A stretch of 64,000 nucleotides of DNA from Calliphora vicina (taxonomy: Eukaryota; Arthropoda; Insecta; Diptera; Calliphoridae): positions 95,926,226-95,990,225 of the forward strand of contig NC_088780.1 in assembly GCF_958450345.1 (NCBI RefSeq), in the 5' to 3' direction. Below, piece after piece: positions 32,231-43,812 of the stretch (within the stretch, counting starts at the first letter, position 1; every line of letters starts with the position of its first letter). A program made the translations under genes and the position numbers. Below the pieces are notes generated by a model that saw only the letters and a program-made list of their open reading frames with translations, ran no database searches and was not told where the DNA came from.

Positions 32231-32613
32231 TATTTCTAACAATTGTTAAGTATATTGTTTCAGTTGTTATACCATCATATTTAGGTGGAGGGTATATAAG
32301 ATTCGGCACGGCCGAATATAGTACTCTTACTTGTTTTTTTTTTTTTTGTTATTTATACAGCTAAATTACATATATTATACAAAAAATTTCAGAGCAATAT
32401 CAATTATGAATCCAAAAATAAACGATTTTCAATTTAAAAATTCATAATTACCCTATTTTGAGCCCCCATAGCGTCGCCCCTGGAGTATTTGTAAGGCCCA
32501 CTTTAAAACTCCTTGGCTACGCCCACGTCAAATTTTATTCTGATTGGACCAGCCCTTTAGAAATGCCAGATTTATTTCCAAAAAAAATTTCGATTTTGCC
32601 CCACTGTGTAATG

Positions 32614-34347
32614 TCATATTGTAGGTCACCTAAAATGAGTTTGTATTGTACATTTGAAACGTAACGGTTTGCTTTGGATTATGCTGATTATTATGTTCAG
32701 TTTCAGCCTTAAAAAACGGTTTCGTTCTCAATAAATTAGCAGCACCTTGCGTTTATTATTAACTCTGTATAAATTAAACTAAAAATTTAAAAATGTCCAC
32801 TTGTGCAAATATAGCAGCGTTTGTAACAATAGCATTTAGTTAAACACACAAAAGAATGTCATTTAAAATAAGAAAAAAATTAAAGAAAATCGCATTTTGA
32901 GTCTTAATAGAAAACGTGTTTTAGCATAAAAATCGCCGCTAAGAAAATGCATAAAAATGTTCACTTGAGTAGGGGAAAATAGCAAGAAAACCCATTTTAA
33001 AATGCAAAGTTTACATATGTGATGAATAAAATCTAAGAACAACAAAACCAACATCTTGGAAACAAAGATGGAACCCTTGTTTTGTAAATGCTTATATGCA
33101 TGTGCTACTCAAGAGTCCATAAAAATTTGAATGTTATAAAAAAGGACATGTATTGATACGTATTTTTAGTATAGGGGAAAATTTTACAACATGCATATCA
33201 TATGTATGTTTAGTTTTCTTTTCGTTTAAATATTTCCAAAGAAATATTTACTTTTGCTCTTATAAAAATGGAAAAAAATTATACAATTTTTTAAACAAAC
33301 ACCAAATTTCTATAAACCTTTACAATGTTTGCATAATTTTTCTTTTTATTTTGCACACAATTTCTATAAACCTTATGGGGGTGTGTGTATTCTCAAGTAC
33401 CAAAACATAAAATTCCTTAATTTCATTTAAAACCTTCTCAATAACAAAAAAATCCTAACAAAATTATTAAACTTTATGATTCAATCAATATATATTTTCT
33501 AATTTAAACAATATTTGTTTCTTAGTCCTGTTAATACTTATGCCTTAAAGAAATAAAATTCCTAAAACCTGTTCAAAAAAAAAAACACAATTTATAGCCG
33601 AATCATATACATAGATAATGTTTGTGTACAGTTAAGATTTTTGCATTCTTTTAGCATAATTTTCATATAATTTTACCTTAAGGCTTTAATAAATTTTTTG
33701 CATATTTTGTTTTCCACATGAATAGACTGTGTTATTTATTTTTGTACGAATATGTATCTTCATCCACCATCATTTATCCTTATAATATCCTGTTGAAAAA
33801 CGTAACCTTTATTGATGTTAAGAATCTTTTTATATTTTTTTGCTTTATCGTCTTCATCATAATTTTATGATCTTTTCTTGTTGGTTTTTTTTTGTTCGCT
33901 AAAGCTTTGAAATATTTTTATAGCTTTCTAATAGCTTCCTTATTTATGATTACCAGACATGTGTATACAAATGTATTGTTACTTTTCCTTGTTGTTGTTT
34001 ATATTGGTTTTCATTTGTTGTAAACTTCATCATTGTCTTTTTGTTGCCAAAGTTTCGCATGAAGAGATTTTTACCTTGTTCTTTTTTTATGAATATTGCA
34101 AATTTAAACCGCAATGTTCAGAGATTGTTTCAAATATTGCTTCCGGATATTTGCTATTGAACATTCATGAATAATAACAACCCAGCAAAGCAAAAAATTA
34201 CAAAATAGCGAAATAGTAATCGAAGTCACTATTCGGAAGTGTAGATCATCGAGTTTTATATAGTATGTAAATTCTTCTTTCTTATTTATTCATCTTATTA
34301 TTATCATTTTCAACAGGTCCCTTTAGCGTAAAAATGAAAAGTGTAAA
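32614..34347. other. Noncoding island, no gene seen
   Basis: Low repeat content, with T-rich and A-rich tracts. No protein match on either strand. Confidence 0.5.
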
Positions 34348-34530
34348 ATTTTATGGTATTATCTGCAATATATTTACACAAATAACAAAAAATATGTGAT
34401 AGCTCAATCGACTTATAATTTCATAAGGATCAATAATATATTTTGATGGGTCTTAAATGAATATTTCTCAATGTTACACACGGAATGACAAACTTATATA
34501 TACCTCTTATGGTGGTGGAGGGTATAAAAA
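34348..34530 (-). mobile_element. HINE 5'-end fragment
   Basis: GAATATTTCTCAATGTTACA, CACGGAATGACAAACTTATA and TGGTGGTGGAGGGTATAAAA are the 5' end of family B in reverse (compare 29650-29730). It stops where a different HINE piece begins head to head. Confidence 0.7.
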
Positions 34531-34945
34531 ATGTTGAAAATAGGTTGCGGTTTTTGGCTTATATCTCAGATATTTCTCGAATTTTCTCGATTTTAAATGG
34601 AATATAGCGTATATGAGGAGCCGCAGAACAAAAGGTACTTTTTTGAAAATTTAAACATTTTGGAAATTGATTTTTTCTCGAAGACTTCAACCCAAATACT
34701 ATAAAAATTCCAAAAAATCAATTTGTAAAAAAATTCGAAAAAGTACCTTTTGTTCTGCGGCTCTTCATATATTGATATATCAATTGTGTATGAAAGTTAT
34801 TTGTGGGCTTCGGTTGATTTGATAGCGATACAGCCCCCATATAAGGCCAACTTTGGGAAATCATAGTCGAAAATAAATTATTGAAATTAAAAAAAAAATA
34901 AGTTTTTGCTCATTTACTCATACTTTCTTACTTGTTTATAAATGC
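34531..34945 (+). mobile_element. HINE 3'-end fragment with an internal hairpin
   Basis: Carries TTGGCTTATATCTCAGAT, CCCCCATATAAGGCCAAC and ends CATACTTTCTTACTTG before a T, the family terminus, although the GGTCGG hairpin is lost. It abuts the preceding 5' fragment in opposite orientation. Confidence 0.6.
34612..34768. repeat. Inverted repeat, about 55-bp arms
   Basis: GCCGCAGAACAAAAGGTACT at 34619 mirrors AGTACCTTTTGTTCTGCGGC ending at 34761. Arms also share the AATTGATTTTTT segment. Loop about 35 bases. Confidence 0.8.
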
Positions 34946-35663
34946 AATAAGCAATAGAATTTATGAAATGTGCAGGTGTTCTTAGCCTTATGTTCTTCAC
35001 ATGTTCTTCATAGCATTAAGATCTTGTAAACATGCCGGCGATTCCATAACAAACCATCCATGATGCACAAGTCATGTTTTAGTTAATCTGCGATGCGCAA
35101 ATCATGTATTAGTTGATCAGAAATACAACCATTATATGGTTGTATTGCTGATAAAAACAATTTTCATTGGCGATGTTCTAACAAGCAGTCCTGGAACTCA
35201 AAAGTATTCAATCTAGTTCATTTTTGGTTCCACTTGTGTCCAACGCAACCCGAAAATTCTCTATGAACAATAAATACATGGGTTAACTTTTTAAATCTTA
35301 TCAGAAGTCTTTAAAACAATCTAGACCGTCTGGAAAAAACTATTTACAGAACAAAAGATGTTACTTTCCGTTAAAAAAAAATACTGAAATTTATACTTGA
35401 TGCCAGTTAGTTGTCATATGTTTTTTTTCTCCGCAATTCCAATGGTTTAATATAATGACTCGCATTTTCATTGATTAATTGCAATTATTTTATTTTAAAT
35501 ATTGTTCATTAATGGCTCTGAAAATTCTAATTTTGACACATTCAAATCTCCAATTGATGTTCGAAAAATCCTCCAAACTAAACCTTTCATGTTCAGAAAA
35601 ATCTTTTTCCAAGTCACATTATGTCTCATATTGAACAAAACAAATGAGAACAATAAAAGTTTA
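34946..35663. other. Noncoding stretch, no gene seen
   Basis: A short direct repeat (CATGTTTTAGTTAATC / CATGTATTAGTTGATC) lies at 35072-35115. No protein signal. Confidence 0.4.
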
Positions 35664-36356
35664 AAACAAGTAAGAATGTACTGTCGGTCAAGCCCGACCA
35701 TATAATACCCTACACTAAGTAAATAATCAAAAACATTTTTCTTTTAAAATATCAATAATTTATATTCGTGTGTGATTTTCGGAAGCGGGCCTTATATGTG
35801 AGCTATGACCAATTATGGACCGATCGCCATGAAATTAGGTCTTGTGATTTATGTCTATATGAAAGTTATTTATTAATTTTGTGTATATACAAACATTTTT
35901 AAGGGATTTATTCACGTTAACATGATTTTCGGAAGCGGGTCTATATGGGAGCTATGACTAATTATGGACCGATCGTAACAAAATTTGGTGACATGAATTT
36001 CGTATATATAAAACTTATTTGGAGCGATAAGATAAGCGATAGTAGATACATATATAAATTAAACATTTATGACCGGTAAAGTAAAATTTCGGGAGGACAT
36101 TTCTATGGGGGCTAGGTGAAATAATGGATCGATTGCAGACAGTTTAAAGAGGCTTCGTCCTTGGGCCGAAAAAATTATATGTACCAAATTTGATCGAAAT
36201 ATCTTCATAATTCCGATCTGTAATTTGCGAACAAGGTTTACATGGACAGCCAGCCAGACGGACATCGTTTAATCGACTCAGAAAGTGATTCTAAGTCGAT
36301 CGGTATACTTTAAGGTGGGTGTTAGAATAACATCTCCCCACTATGGTGGTTTAGGT
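35664..36356 (-). mobile_element. HINE family A, nearly full
   Basis: ACAAGTAAGAATGTACTG, hairpin GTCGGTCAAGCCCGAC and ATACCCTACACTAAGT at the left; AGCCAGCCAGACGGACATCG microsatellite, GTATACTTTAAGGTGGGTGT and CCCCACTATGGTGG at the right. It is almost as long as the copy at 41.3 kb. Confidence 0.82.
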
Positions 36357-38370
36357 AACAAAAATTACATATTTTTCATATTGTCATTAAACAACCTTAT
36401 TCTTTATAACCTTTAGTTTATGTTGAATATAAATATTTTTATGTATTGTTAGGTCAATATAATTATATTCAGAATTAAAAAATAACTACATTTTTACTAG
36501 AAAAATGAAATTCATATTTCATATGTTTTATAACCAACATATGCCGAAGTGGGTATTTTTATACCCAATCCACAAAATCGTACTTATAGCTTAGGAAAGT
36601 GAGCCTAATTACTTGGTTATTTTTTTTTACTGATAGAGGACATTCAAGACTACTAGACATAAGGAGGGGGACTTCCACTCCCTCTGTTTTCTAGAGCCAT
36701 TTATTTTTTTATTATTGTATGATGTTGGGGCATCTCTATATACATATACCAGTAACCAAATGAAATTAGTTGTGTATATTTAGGAGTTAAAAAAGCAACT
36801 TTTAACAAGTATTCCAAATCGACTGCGAAAAAAAGAAAATTCGCTCCACCCTAATCACCATAGTTTCTGAAAGAGTATTCCAATACGAATCTATTGGAAT
36901 ATGACATAGGTCTCCGTTTTTGAGTCTATATTTTCATGATAACTCTTATTTACGGTCCCTGCTAAACACTGATAATTTTTAGAGTCCGACCGACTATTCG
37001 GATTAGGCAAAAAATCGGCTTAATAATAGTATTCGGTAAAAATTTGGATTATCGAATTATAAAGGAGAAAGTATTAGAATACAAAAACTTAAATTATTAC
37101 ACATCCTGTAAAATTTTGTGAATGCATCAAGTTCTATTTACGTGGTCTTGAATTTCAGCTAACGATATCTAAATGGACAAATATTTCGTTTACTATAATC
37201 CATAGTATTACTATTGCCATAATACAGAAGATTTAAACACATTTCTCTTAAAAGTTGTATTAACAATTCCGTTCATTAAAATCTATATCCATAAACTAAA
37301 ATAAGATTTTTTCTAACCATTTACGTTAACAAATGTACTTGTGAATAATTTATAACTTTAACCGCCACTGAAAAAATAAAAACAGATTACAAGATTAAAT
37401 TAAGGTTACAACAGAATTAAGTAGTAACTACTTTACATAATTTACGAGTAGAGACAACTTGTTGTCAAGAGGTGCAAAGGACTATGTCTACATTAAGGAA
37501 AGAAAATTCTAAAGCCTCTAAAGAAATTACTTTTTTTGTAAAAACAGCAAAAAAAAAAGTAGGTATGTCTGGTTGAACCACACAGACATTTATATTAATA
37601 TACTTTTGCACTTTTGTATTGTATTTTAAAACATACACTTGAAAAAAGTCAAATATGAAAATCCCCAAAGAATGACAGTGACAGTTTGTTTACTTCCCAT
37701 ACAAAAAAAGGAAAGCTGCACAACTACAAGAGTAAACTCCATAAATAACAACTGGTAGAAGCTAAAAGAATTTGTCACTTTTTAAAGCACCTTTTAAAGG
37801 AGTTCTAAAGCCAAGTAACACACATTCTTAGCACTTTAGACTAAAGACTTTTCGAAATTCTTGGGTTGTTGTCTTCTTTATAAAGATGATTTTCTTTTTT
37901 TTTCAGAGCATAAGAAGTCTAAAATATTTGTTTATATTGTTTGGTTGCAAGCAAATTCATACTCTCTTCTACTTAATTTGCATTTTAATTTAATTTTTTT
38001 GTGTTTGGTTGTTTTTTTTTTCTTTCGGTTACTAGTGACATTTTTCGTTGTTCAGTTACTAACGTAGTAACCAGCAACAAATGTCTGCTGCGTTAAATAA
38101 AAATGCAACTTTGTTGTTTTGTGGCATATTAAAAAAGGCTGGCAGACGCCTTATGTTGCAAATTCCAAATTGTATATAAGATTTGTCTGTGTATTTGTAT
38201 GAATATGTTGCTACTGTCATGAGTTTGTCTTTTTGGTTTTATTTGTTTTTATGTTTTTGTTACAAACAAAAAAAAAATCTTTAAAAGTTCAAGTTGCACA
38301 GACACAAGGTCGTCTGTTTACACAATTTTCAATTTTACAATTGAACATTTTTATGTATTAAATACATATT
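36357..38370. other. Noncoding island, no gene seen
   Basis: The part at 37.4-38.3 kb, with CAACTTTGTTGTTTTGTGG and A/T tracts, looks single-copy. No coding match. Confidence 0.45.
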
Positions 38371-38857
38371 TTTATAGCCACCATAAAAAATGGGGGTAAG
38401 TATATTGTTTCTTCATTCCGTTTGTAACATATCGATATATTGGTCGTAAAACAAAAAAGTATATATATTCTAAAACGAACTAGCTATGTCCTTCATAATG
38501 AACATACTATAGTGGCTGTTGATAAGGTTTGTCTGGTATTAAAAAGGACAATATCGGTCGATGATTTCACCTAGACTCCATACAAATATTCCCACGGAAT
38601 AGAGTTTGAGCAGTCACTATGTGGCAATCCTGATAAAATGTTGCACAAATTAGTTCTAAGTACTCTGTAATTATTTGTTCCTAGTCCCCATATAAGGTCC
38701 CCCTCACAAAAAGACTTTAACATTCATAATTGTCTTATTGTTCCATATTTGTCCCTACCGCCAATATAACCCCTATATCAGCAAAATATTTTATTGTCAC
38801 ATATTGATGGTGGGTATACAAGTTTCGGCATAACCGGTTATAACACTAATAATTGTT
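38371..38857 (+). mobile_element. HINE family B-like copy
   Basis: 5' CCACCATAAAAAATGGGGGT, then CTTCATTCCGTTTGTAACAT, and a 3' end GGTGGGTATACAAGTTTCGG with hairpin CGGCATAACCG just before ATAATTG. The microsatellite is lost. A sister of the copy at 53.5 kb. Confidence 0.65.
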
Positions 38858-39429
38858 TTTAATAGTTTTTGGGAATTTGTAAGAATTTTATTAATATTAA
38901 CCCTTTTGGGACGGAGTTTTATTTTGAGAACCAAAATATACATATATGGTAGACATTTTTGCATATTCTAAAAGAATCCCGAAATCGACCTTTTATCCTG
39001 GGACATAAAATCCCAATCAGTGTTCTTGATGGGTGATTCGAAATTAAAAAATGAATAAAACATCAGAATATTATTAAATTTAGAAGAAAGTACACTTTTG
39101 TTTGCTTATATTTTAGAAATGTAATTGTGGAATGGTCCAAAACACTTGTAATACAAAGCGTTGTTGTAAACTGAGCATATCATTTTTCTACGCCTTTCGA
39201 TACCAAACTAAGAATACAAGACACATCTACAACGCTTACTTGCTCTTTTGGCATACTGGTCTAATAAAAAAAAAGCAGAAAGCCGGGAAATAATTGGATC
39301 CTCTGATATCAAAAAACTGGAGCAGGGTGGCTAGAAATGTGATAATTGATAATTTTTATTCTTTGTATGTAATTTTTTTGAAATTGGAACCCAAACGAAT
39401 AAATAGAATCGTTTCAAAAATCTAACATA
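38858..39429. other. Repeat-like stretch, weak signals only
   Basis: TTAACCCTTTTGGGACGG (about 38899) looks like a piggyBac-type end but no partner was seen. A Cys-rich frame (CNCGMVQNTCNTKRCC, about 39120-39170) resembles Cys-rich tails of transposon proteins. Neither is firm. Confidence 0.3.
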
Positions 39430-39560
39430 CCTGAGGTGTCCTACTTTGGGATCCCCTGGCCGCGCCCCTGGTGGGTCCATGAGGTTAAATCTATGTCAAG
39501 TTTCATTCACATCGGACTAAGCGTTTTAAAGTTGCATACAGTGTTGCAAGGAGCTGGCAA
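39430..39560. repeat. Diverged arm of the CACAGTG family
   Basis: TGGCCGCGCCCCTGG, then TCAAGTTTCATTCACATCGG and GCGTTTTAAAGTTGCATAC align, with many changes, with the right arm at 32.46-32.6 kb. The opposite-facing relic is at 40070. Confidence 0.5.
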
Positions 39561-39715
39561 AAAAGAAGCTATATTGATTTCAAAAAAAGGCCAGAAAAAG
39601 CTAAACCGCTTAAAAAAAACCTAAAATATTATAAATTAAGAATTTAGGTTTATATTTATTTTTAAATAAAAAATTTAGAAAATATTTTTATAAAATTCAT
39701 AAAAATAAATGAAAC

Positions 39716-40055
39716 AAGTAAGAGAGCTATATTCGACTGTCCCGAATCTTATATACCCTTTATAATGGCTTAGTAATCCAGATATAGGTCAAAAATCGAG
39801 GTTGTCCTGTTTTTTTTCCTCATATCTCAGCCATTTGTAGACTGATTTTAAATAGGAAATATCTCGAAAGCATTTCTGACAGAATTATTGAAGATTTGGA
39901 TCCCGAAGTTATCTGGGGTCTTCAGAAAAGTGATTTGAACAGGCAGACACACGGATATGGCTTAATCAACTCCGCTATCTATAAGGATCCAGAATATATA
40001 TACTTTATAGAGTCGGATAATTATATTGTGGAAATTACAAACGAAGTGGGGGATT
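39716..40055 (-). mobile_element. HINE family B, 5'-truncated
   Basis: ACAAGTAAGAGAGCTATATT, hairpin-like CGACTGTCCCG, TCTTATATACCC, then TAGTAATCCAGATATAG, TTCAGAAAAGTGATTTG and CTCCGCTATCTATAAGGATC. It is the uninterrupted equivalent of the locus where a hAT MITE entered the copy at 60.5 kb. Confidence 0.75.
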
Positions 40056-40069
40056 TGAAAAAAAAAGTG

Positions 40070-40215
40070 GAAATAAATCTGTAACTTCTAAACGAATAGC
40101 CCGATTTTAATAAAATTTCCCACGGCTATAGATAAATTTTGTTTTGAATTTGGGCTGATAACATCAAGGGGGGGACGAGCCACAATGCCCCACAGTGGGC
40201 CACCTCGGGTATATC
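40070..40215. repeat. Second diverged arm of the CACAGTG family
   Basis: GGAAATAAATCTGTAACTTC, TCTAAACGAATAGCCCGAT and CCCCACAGTGGGCCACCTCG; it matches the left arm at 29.32-29.38 kb best over the first 40 bp. Confidence 0.5.
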
Positions 40216-40595
40216 AAAAATTAAAAATGATGCCAAATATTTGCAAATCCCGGTATAACGAACGATATGTTGTCAGGCCCATTCGTTAAATTGAAAAATT
40301 CGTAATATCGAGATGTTTTTTTAATTTTGGAAAACTTTTTCTGTATTGGAATTTAACTAAACGTATGGCGTTTTGATCCTTAGGTTGGATGAGCTGTGTG
40401 ACATTAGGAGGAACGATTATCGTCAAAATCGATGAATGAATATCGTATTAATAAAGCCTTCATTGTAAGGGATTTCGATTCTGAAAATTATTCAACCTGT
40501 TGAAAATTAAACTGAGGGATAAACATTTAAAAAAAACAAATTTTGAAGACTCGACTTAATTTGTGTGAAGATAATTTACAGGAAACACCTAAGGT

Positions 40596-40848
40596 AGGGT
40601 CACACATGACAAATATTTGACGAAAAAGACGTAACCACTAAATAAAATACATTTGATTTTATTTATTTCAAAAACTTATTTTACTTAGTATGATTCAAAA
40701 CAAAAAATTTTGTTTTATTTTATTTGATGCTGTTTGATCTTACAAAACACTTGTAAGAGTAAACACGTCAAACAAATTTGTGCTAAAAAAGTGGTTACGC
40801 TTTTTTTAGCAAATATTTACCTTTAGTCACGAATAAATATTTTCTTCA
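40596..40848. mobile_element. About 250-bp MITE
   Basis: Imperfect inverted ends: GGTAGGGTCACACATGAC then AAATATTTG and GTAACCACT on the left; AGTGGTTACG, CAAATATTTACC and GTCACGAATA on the right. AT-rich core. Confidence 0.5.
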
Positions 40849-40974
40849 AAATGTTGAGAACTTTGTTATTCCATATTTCGTTCATTCATTTAAATTTTTT
40901 ACTTTTTCTTTCAATGAAATTCTTCTAAGGTTTCCCATATTTAATTCACATGAACACTTGCACAATTATTGACT

Positions 40975-41122
40975 GTTTCACAATATTGAATGAAAGATTT
41001 CGTTCGCATTCTAAGCGAAAGAAAGCTTATTTTGGATTCCCTACCTTCATGTTTATGTGAACGAATCAGTTTTATTTCGCTTAGAATGCGAACGAAATCT
41101 TTCATTCGATATTGTGAAACAA
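40975..41122. repeat. Near-perfect hairpin, 47-bp arms
   Basis: AAGATTTCGTTCGCATTCTA in the left arm is exactly inverted in the right (TAGAATGCGAACGAAATCTT). About one mismatch in 47 bp (TTGAAT/TCGAAT), loop about 54 bp. Confidence 0.88.
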
Positions 41123-41280
41123 GCAATTAAAATCACTATAGAAAAAATTACAGCACCTATTTTTAAAGAGAATAACCATTGAAAACTGTACTGTAACGAC
41201 TTATTTTCTTATTTTTACGTCTGTTCGTATATTGAGCGTACAATATTCGAAAAGTTCGCTATATAAGGTTAACAATGTTA

Positions 41281-42036
41281 ACAAGTAAGAAAGTATGGTC
41301 GGTCAAGCCCGACCATATAATACCCTACACCAAGCAAATGAGTAAAAATATTTTTCTTTTAAAATATCAATAATTTATATTCGTGAGTGATTTTCGGAAG
41401 TGGGCCATAAATGGGAGCTATGACCAATTATGGACCGATCAACATAAAATTAGGTCGTGTCATTTATGTCTATATGAAAGTTATTTATGTTGAATTTTGT
41501 GTATATACCAACATTTTTATGTGATTTAAGCACGTTAAAGTGATTTTCGGAAGCGGGACTATATGGGAGTTATGACTAATTATGGACCGATCGTAACAAA
41601 ATTTGGTGACATGATTTTTGTGTATATAAAACTTATTTGGAGCGAAATTTGTGTAGATACATATATAAATTAAACATTTATGACCGATAAAGTCCAATTT
41701 CGAGAGGACATTTGTATGGGGGCTAGGTGAAATAATTGACCGATTTCAGCCAGTTTCAATAGGCTTCGTCCTTGGGCCGAACAAATTATATGTACCAAAT
41801 TTTATCGAAATATCTTCAAAATTGCGACCTGTACTCTGCGCACAAGGATTATATGGACAGCCAGCCAACCAGCCAACCAGCCAGCCAGACGGACGGACAT
41901 CGTTTAATCGACTCAGAAAGTGATTCTAAGTCGATCGGTATACTTTAAGGTGGGTGTTAGACCAATATTTTTGGGCGTTACATACATCTGCACAAACGCA
42001 TAATACCCTCCCCACTATGGTGGTGTAGGGTATAAA
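41281..42036 (-). mobile_element. HINE family A, complete reference copy
   Basis: Most complete family A element. Left (3') end: ACAAGTAAGAAAGTATGGTC with perfect hairpin GGTCGGTCAAGCCCGACC. Body: two GGGAGCTATGACYAATTATG units. Microsatellite: CAGCCAGCCAACCAGCCAAC then CAGACGGACGGACATCG (41860-41900). Right (5') end: AATACCCTCCCCACTATGGT then GGTGTAGGGTATAAAAA. The inverted TATAATACCCTACACC and GGTGTAGGGTATA are its subterminal repeats. Length about 756 bp. Confidence 0.85.
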
Positions 42037-42209
42037 AATTTGGTCGTTTGTTTGATTTTGTTTGTTTTTTCTCATCATTCGTTATATCGAGCATAAAATT
42101 TTTGAAACGTTCGTTATATAAGGTAGTCAATGTTACGAATTTGACAGTGCGTTAAATCGTATTTTCGTTAAAGTGAGATTCGTTATACCGGGATTTGCCT
42201 GTATTTATA

Positions 42210-43794
42210 TTTTTCTGAAAGACAATATCTCAGGAAATATTATACGAACAAAATAATATTAAAATTCGTATTATTGAATGGTCCAAAGCCTTTCGAATTA
42301 GAACTATTTTTTATGTAAATTTTAAACTTACACAACATTTTCTCTAATTTCTGATTTCCACTTTTTTTCAAGTGGAAGGTGAAAGGTATAAAAGTGTTGG
42401 TTCATAGAGAGTTTTAGGAATTGGTAATTTCATCATCATTGTAATTTTAATTAAGCAAAAGGTGTATTTTCAAATGTTCCACATTAAATCAACATAGCTT
42501 TTGCATTCAGTGAATAAAGTTCTGAGTATTCAGCTGAAAATGTAATTTTTTTAAAATAAATTCTCCAAAATTGTATATTAAATATTTTTTCATATAAACA
42601 AATTTTATTTAAAAACACATATTGAAATTAAAACAATTTTAAATATTCCCTGTTTTTAATTATTAATCAAAGCTCATTATGGCAAAACTCATCTTTAAAG
42701 CAATTTTGAATTTTTTTTTTTAATTATTTTCATCTTAATTGTACTTACAGCCAAATTTTAATTACACAAGACAAATATTTGCCAGACAGACGGCACAGGC
42801 ACACTTAGACAACAACATTTTCATGCACTAAGAAAAATTAATGCATAAATTAACCTTCTTATAAGACAAATCAAACAGTGATGCAAACAACAACAAAAAA
42901 ACATAAAACTTTCTACAGGAGATAAAACTCTTTAGGAAAATTTCAACTGAAGACAAAAAACTAAAACAAAAGAAAAAGAAAAAAATAAAAATAAAAATCA
43001 AAATTGAGAATGATAAAAAAAACTTTTAGCGTTTGACAGGCTTTTCAACGCGAAAAACAAACAAACAAGTGACTTAAGACTACAATCACAAAAAAAACGC
43101 ATTCAAATGTTTTCAAAACGGAAGTGGAAATGTGAGTCTGTTTGTGTGTGTGTTTAAACATGCAGCAGTACAAGTTGCTTGATAAAGTTCTTAAGTTAAT
43201 TATAAAATTGTAAATGGCAACCACACAACAAAAAACAACAACGACAAATGTAAAACAAACAGGTTTTTTATTTCTTTAAGGACTTTTTGTTTTTTTACTT
43301 TTTGATATTAAAAGAAGGGGTTGTTATCCTTCTTGTTTTGTTTTTGTTGGCTTCTTTTATTTTAGTACTTAGCAATGAAGTCACTTGCGTTTATTTGCCT
43401 GGAAAATAGCTGGAGTTGTTGATGTTTTATTTTGTATTTAAAAAAAAGAAGTAAAAAAAATACATAAATAAACATAAGCAAACCTTAAGTCTTACAAATT
43501 GAATTAGCTCAAACGAATTTATCATTCATAAAAGGATTTTAAAATGTAAATAATTCTTAAATACCTGTAAATATGTAAGTAAGTCATGCTGGAAACTTTT
43601 AAGCGAATATTTTTATTGTATATTGAATTTTATTTGATTAATATTAAACTTCCTTATAACAACTATGATGAACAAGATCATTAAAATATTATTATGCTTT
43701 TGACTATACAAAGTTAACGATATAAAGAACGCATATGGAAATATCATAGACTTTATATTTGTTAATCAGATATCAGGTTTTTGTATATGGTTAA
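42210..43794. other. Noncoding island, no gene seen
   Basis: 42.7-43.5 kb has many CAACAACAAAAA and TTTTGTTTTTG tracts and looks single-copy. Confidence 0.45.
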
Positions 43795-43812
43795 CTCCCA
43801 AATCAAAACCTA

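Larger units (their letters stand above)
29636..32338 (+). mobile_element. Long HINE, family B (2.7 kb), nested in the CACAGTG element
   Basis: The 5' end has GGTGGTGAATGAGGGTAT, then TTTGTCATTCCGTGTGTAAC and a GTCCGTCTGTCTGTCC microsatellite (29740-29770). The 3' end has GGGTATATAAGATTCGGCAC, a perfect hairpin ATTCGGCACGGCCGAAT (about 32301-32317), and CTTACTTG before a T run. That is the complete DINE-1/HINE plan: 5' subterminal repeat, microsatellite, 3' hairpin, T-rich target. The interior carries an array of about 150-bp units and an 818-bp foldback. No protein is encoded. Confidence 0.78.
29296..32608. mobile_element. 3.3-kb element with CACAGTG-type inverted ends (Transib-like)
   Basis: Left end CACATTGGGACAGAATCGA and right end (complement) CACAGTGGGGCAAAATCGA continue as about 160-bp inverted repeats (29296-29455 and 32452-32608), sharing AAATAAATCTGGCATTTCTA and AAAATTTGACGTGGGC. 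The ends are flanked by direct TAATG (29291-29295, 32609-32613). Transib elements have CACWRTG ends and 5-bp duplications, so Transib is the best fit. Transib duplications are usually GC-rich, which this is not, and no transposase remains. Its interior is filled by a HINE. Confidence 0.6.
40243..42204. mobile_element. Old inverted-end element, pogo/Tigger-like ends, with nested inserts
   Basis: GCAAATCCCGGTATAACGAAC at 40243 is inverted as GTTATACCGGGATTTGC ending near 42200, and TA follows CCTG at the right edge. CCCGGTATAACG ends of this type occur in pogo/Tigger elements (general recollection). No transposase was recognised. Its interior carries a MITE (40.6 kb), a perfect hairpin (40.98 kb) and a HINE (41.28 kb). 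Confidence 0.55.

Noticed and set aside
31902..32309. 135-aa open frame of FQ(N/K)FP(I/F) heptads
   Set aside because: It is a by-product of the 21-bp repeat period in the foldback; it lacks a plausible start context, and the frame exists in several registers.
38899..38920. piggyBac end TTAACCC
   Set aside because: Only one end; no GGGTTAA partner or transposase within reach.
39118..39200. Cys-rich transposon protein fragment
   Set aside because: Only about 20 residues fit a C.C..G..C.T.RC.C pattern; too short to support as a feature.
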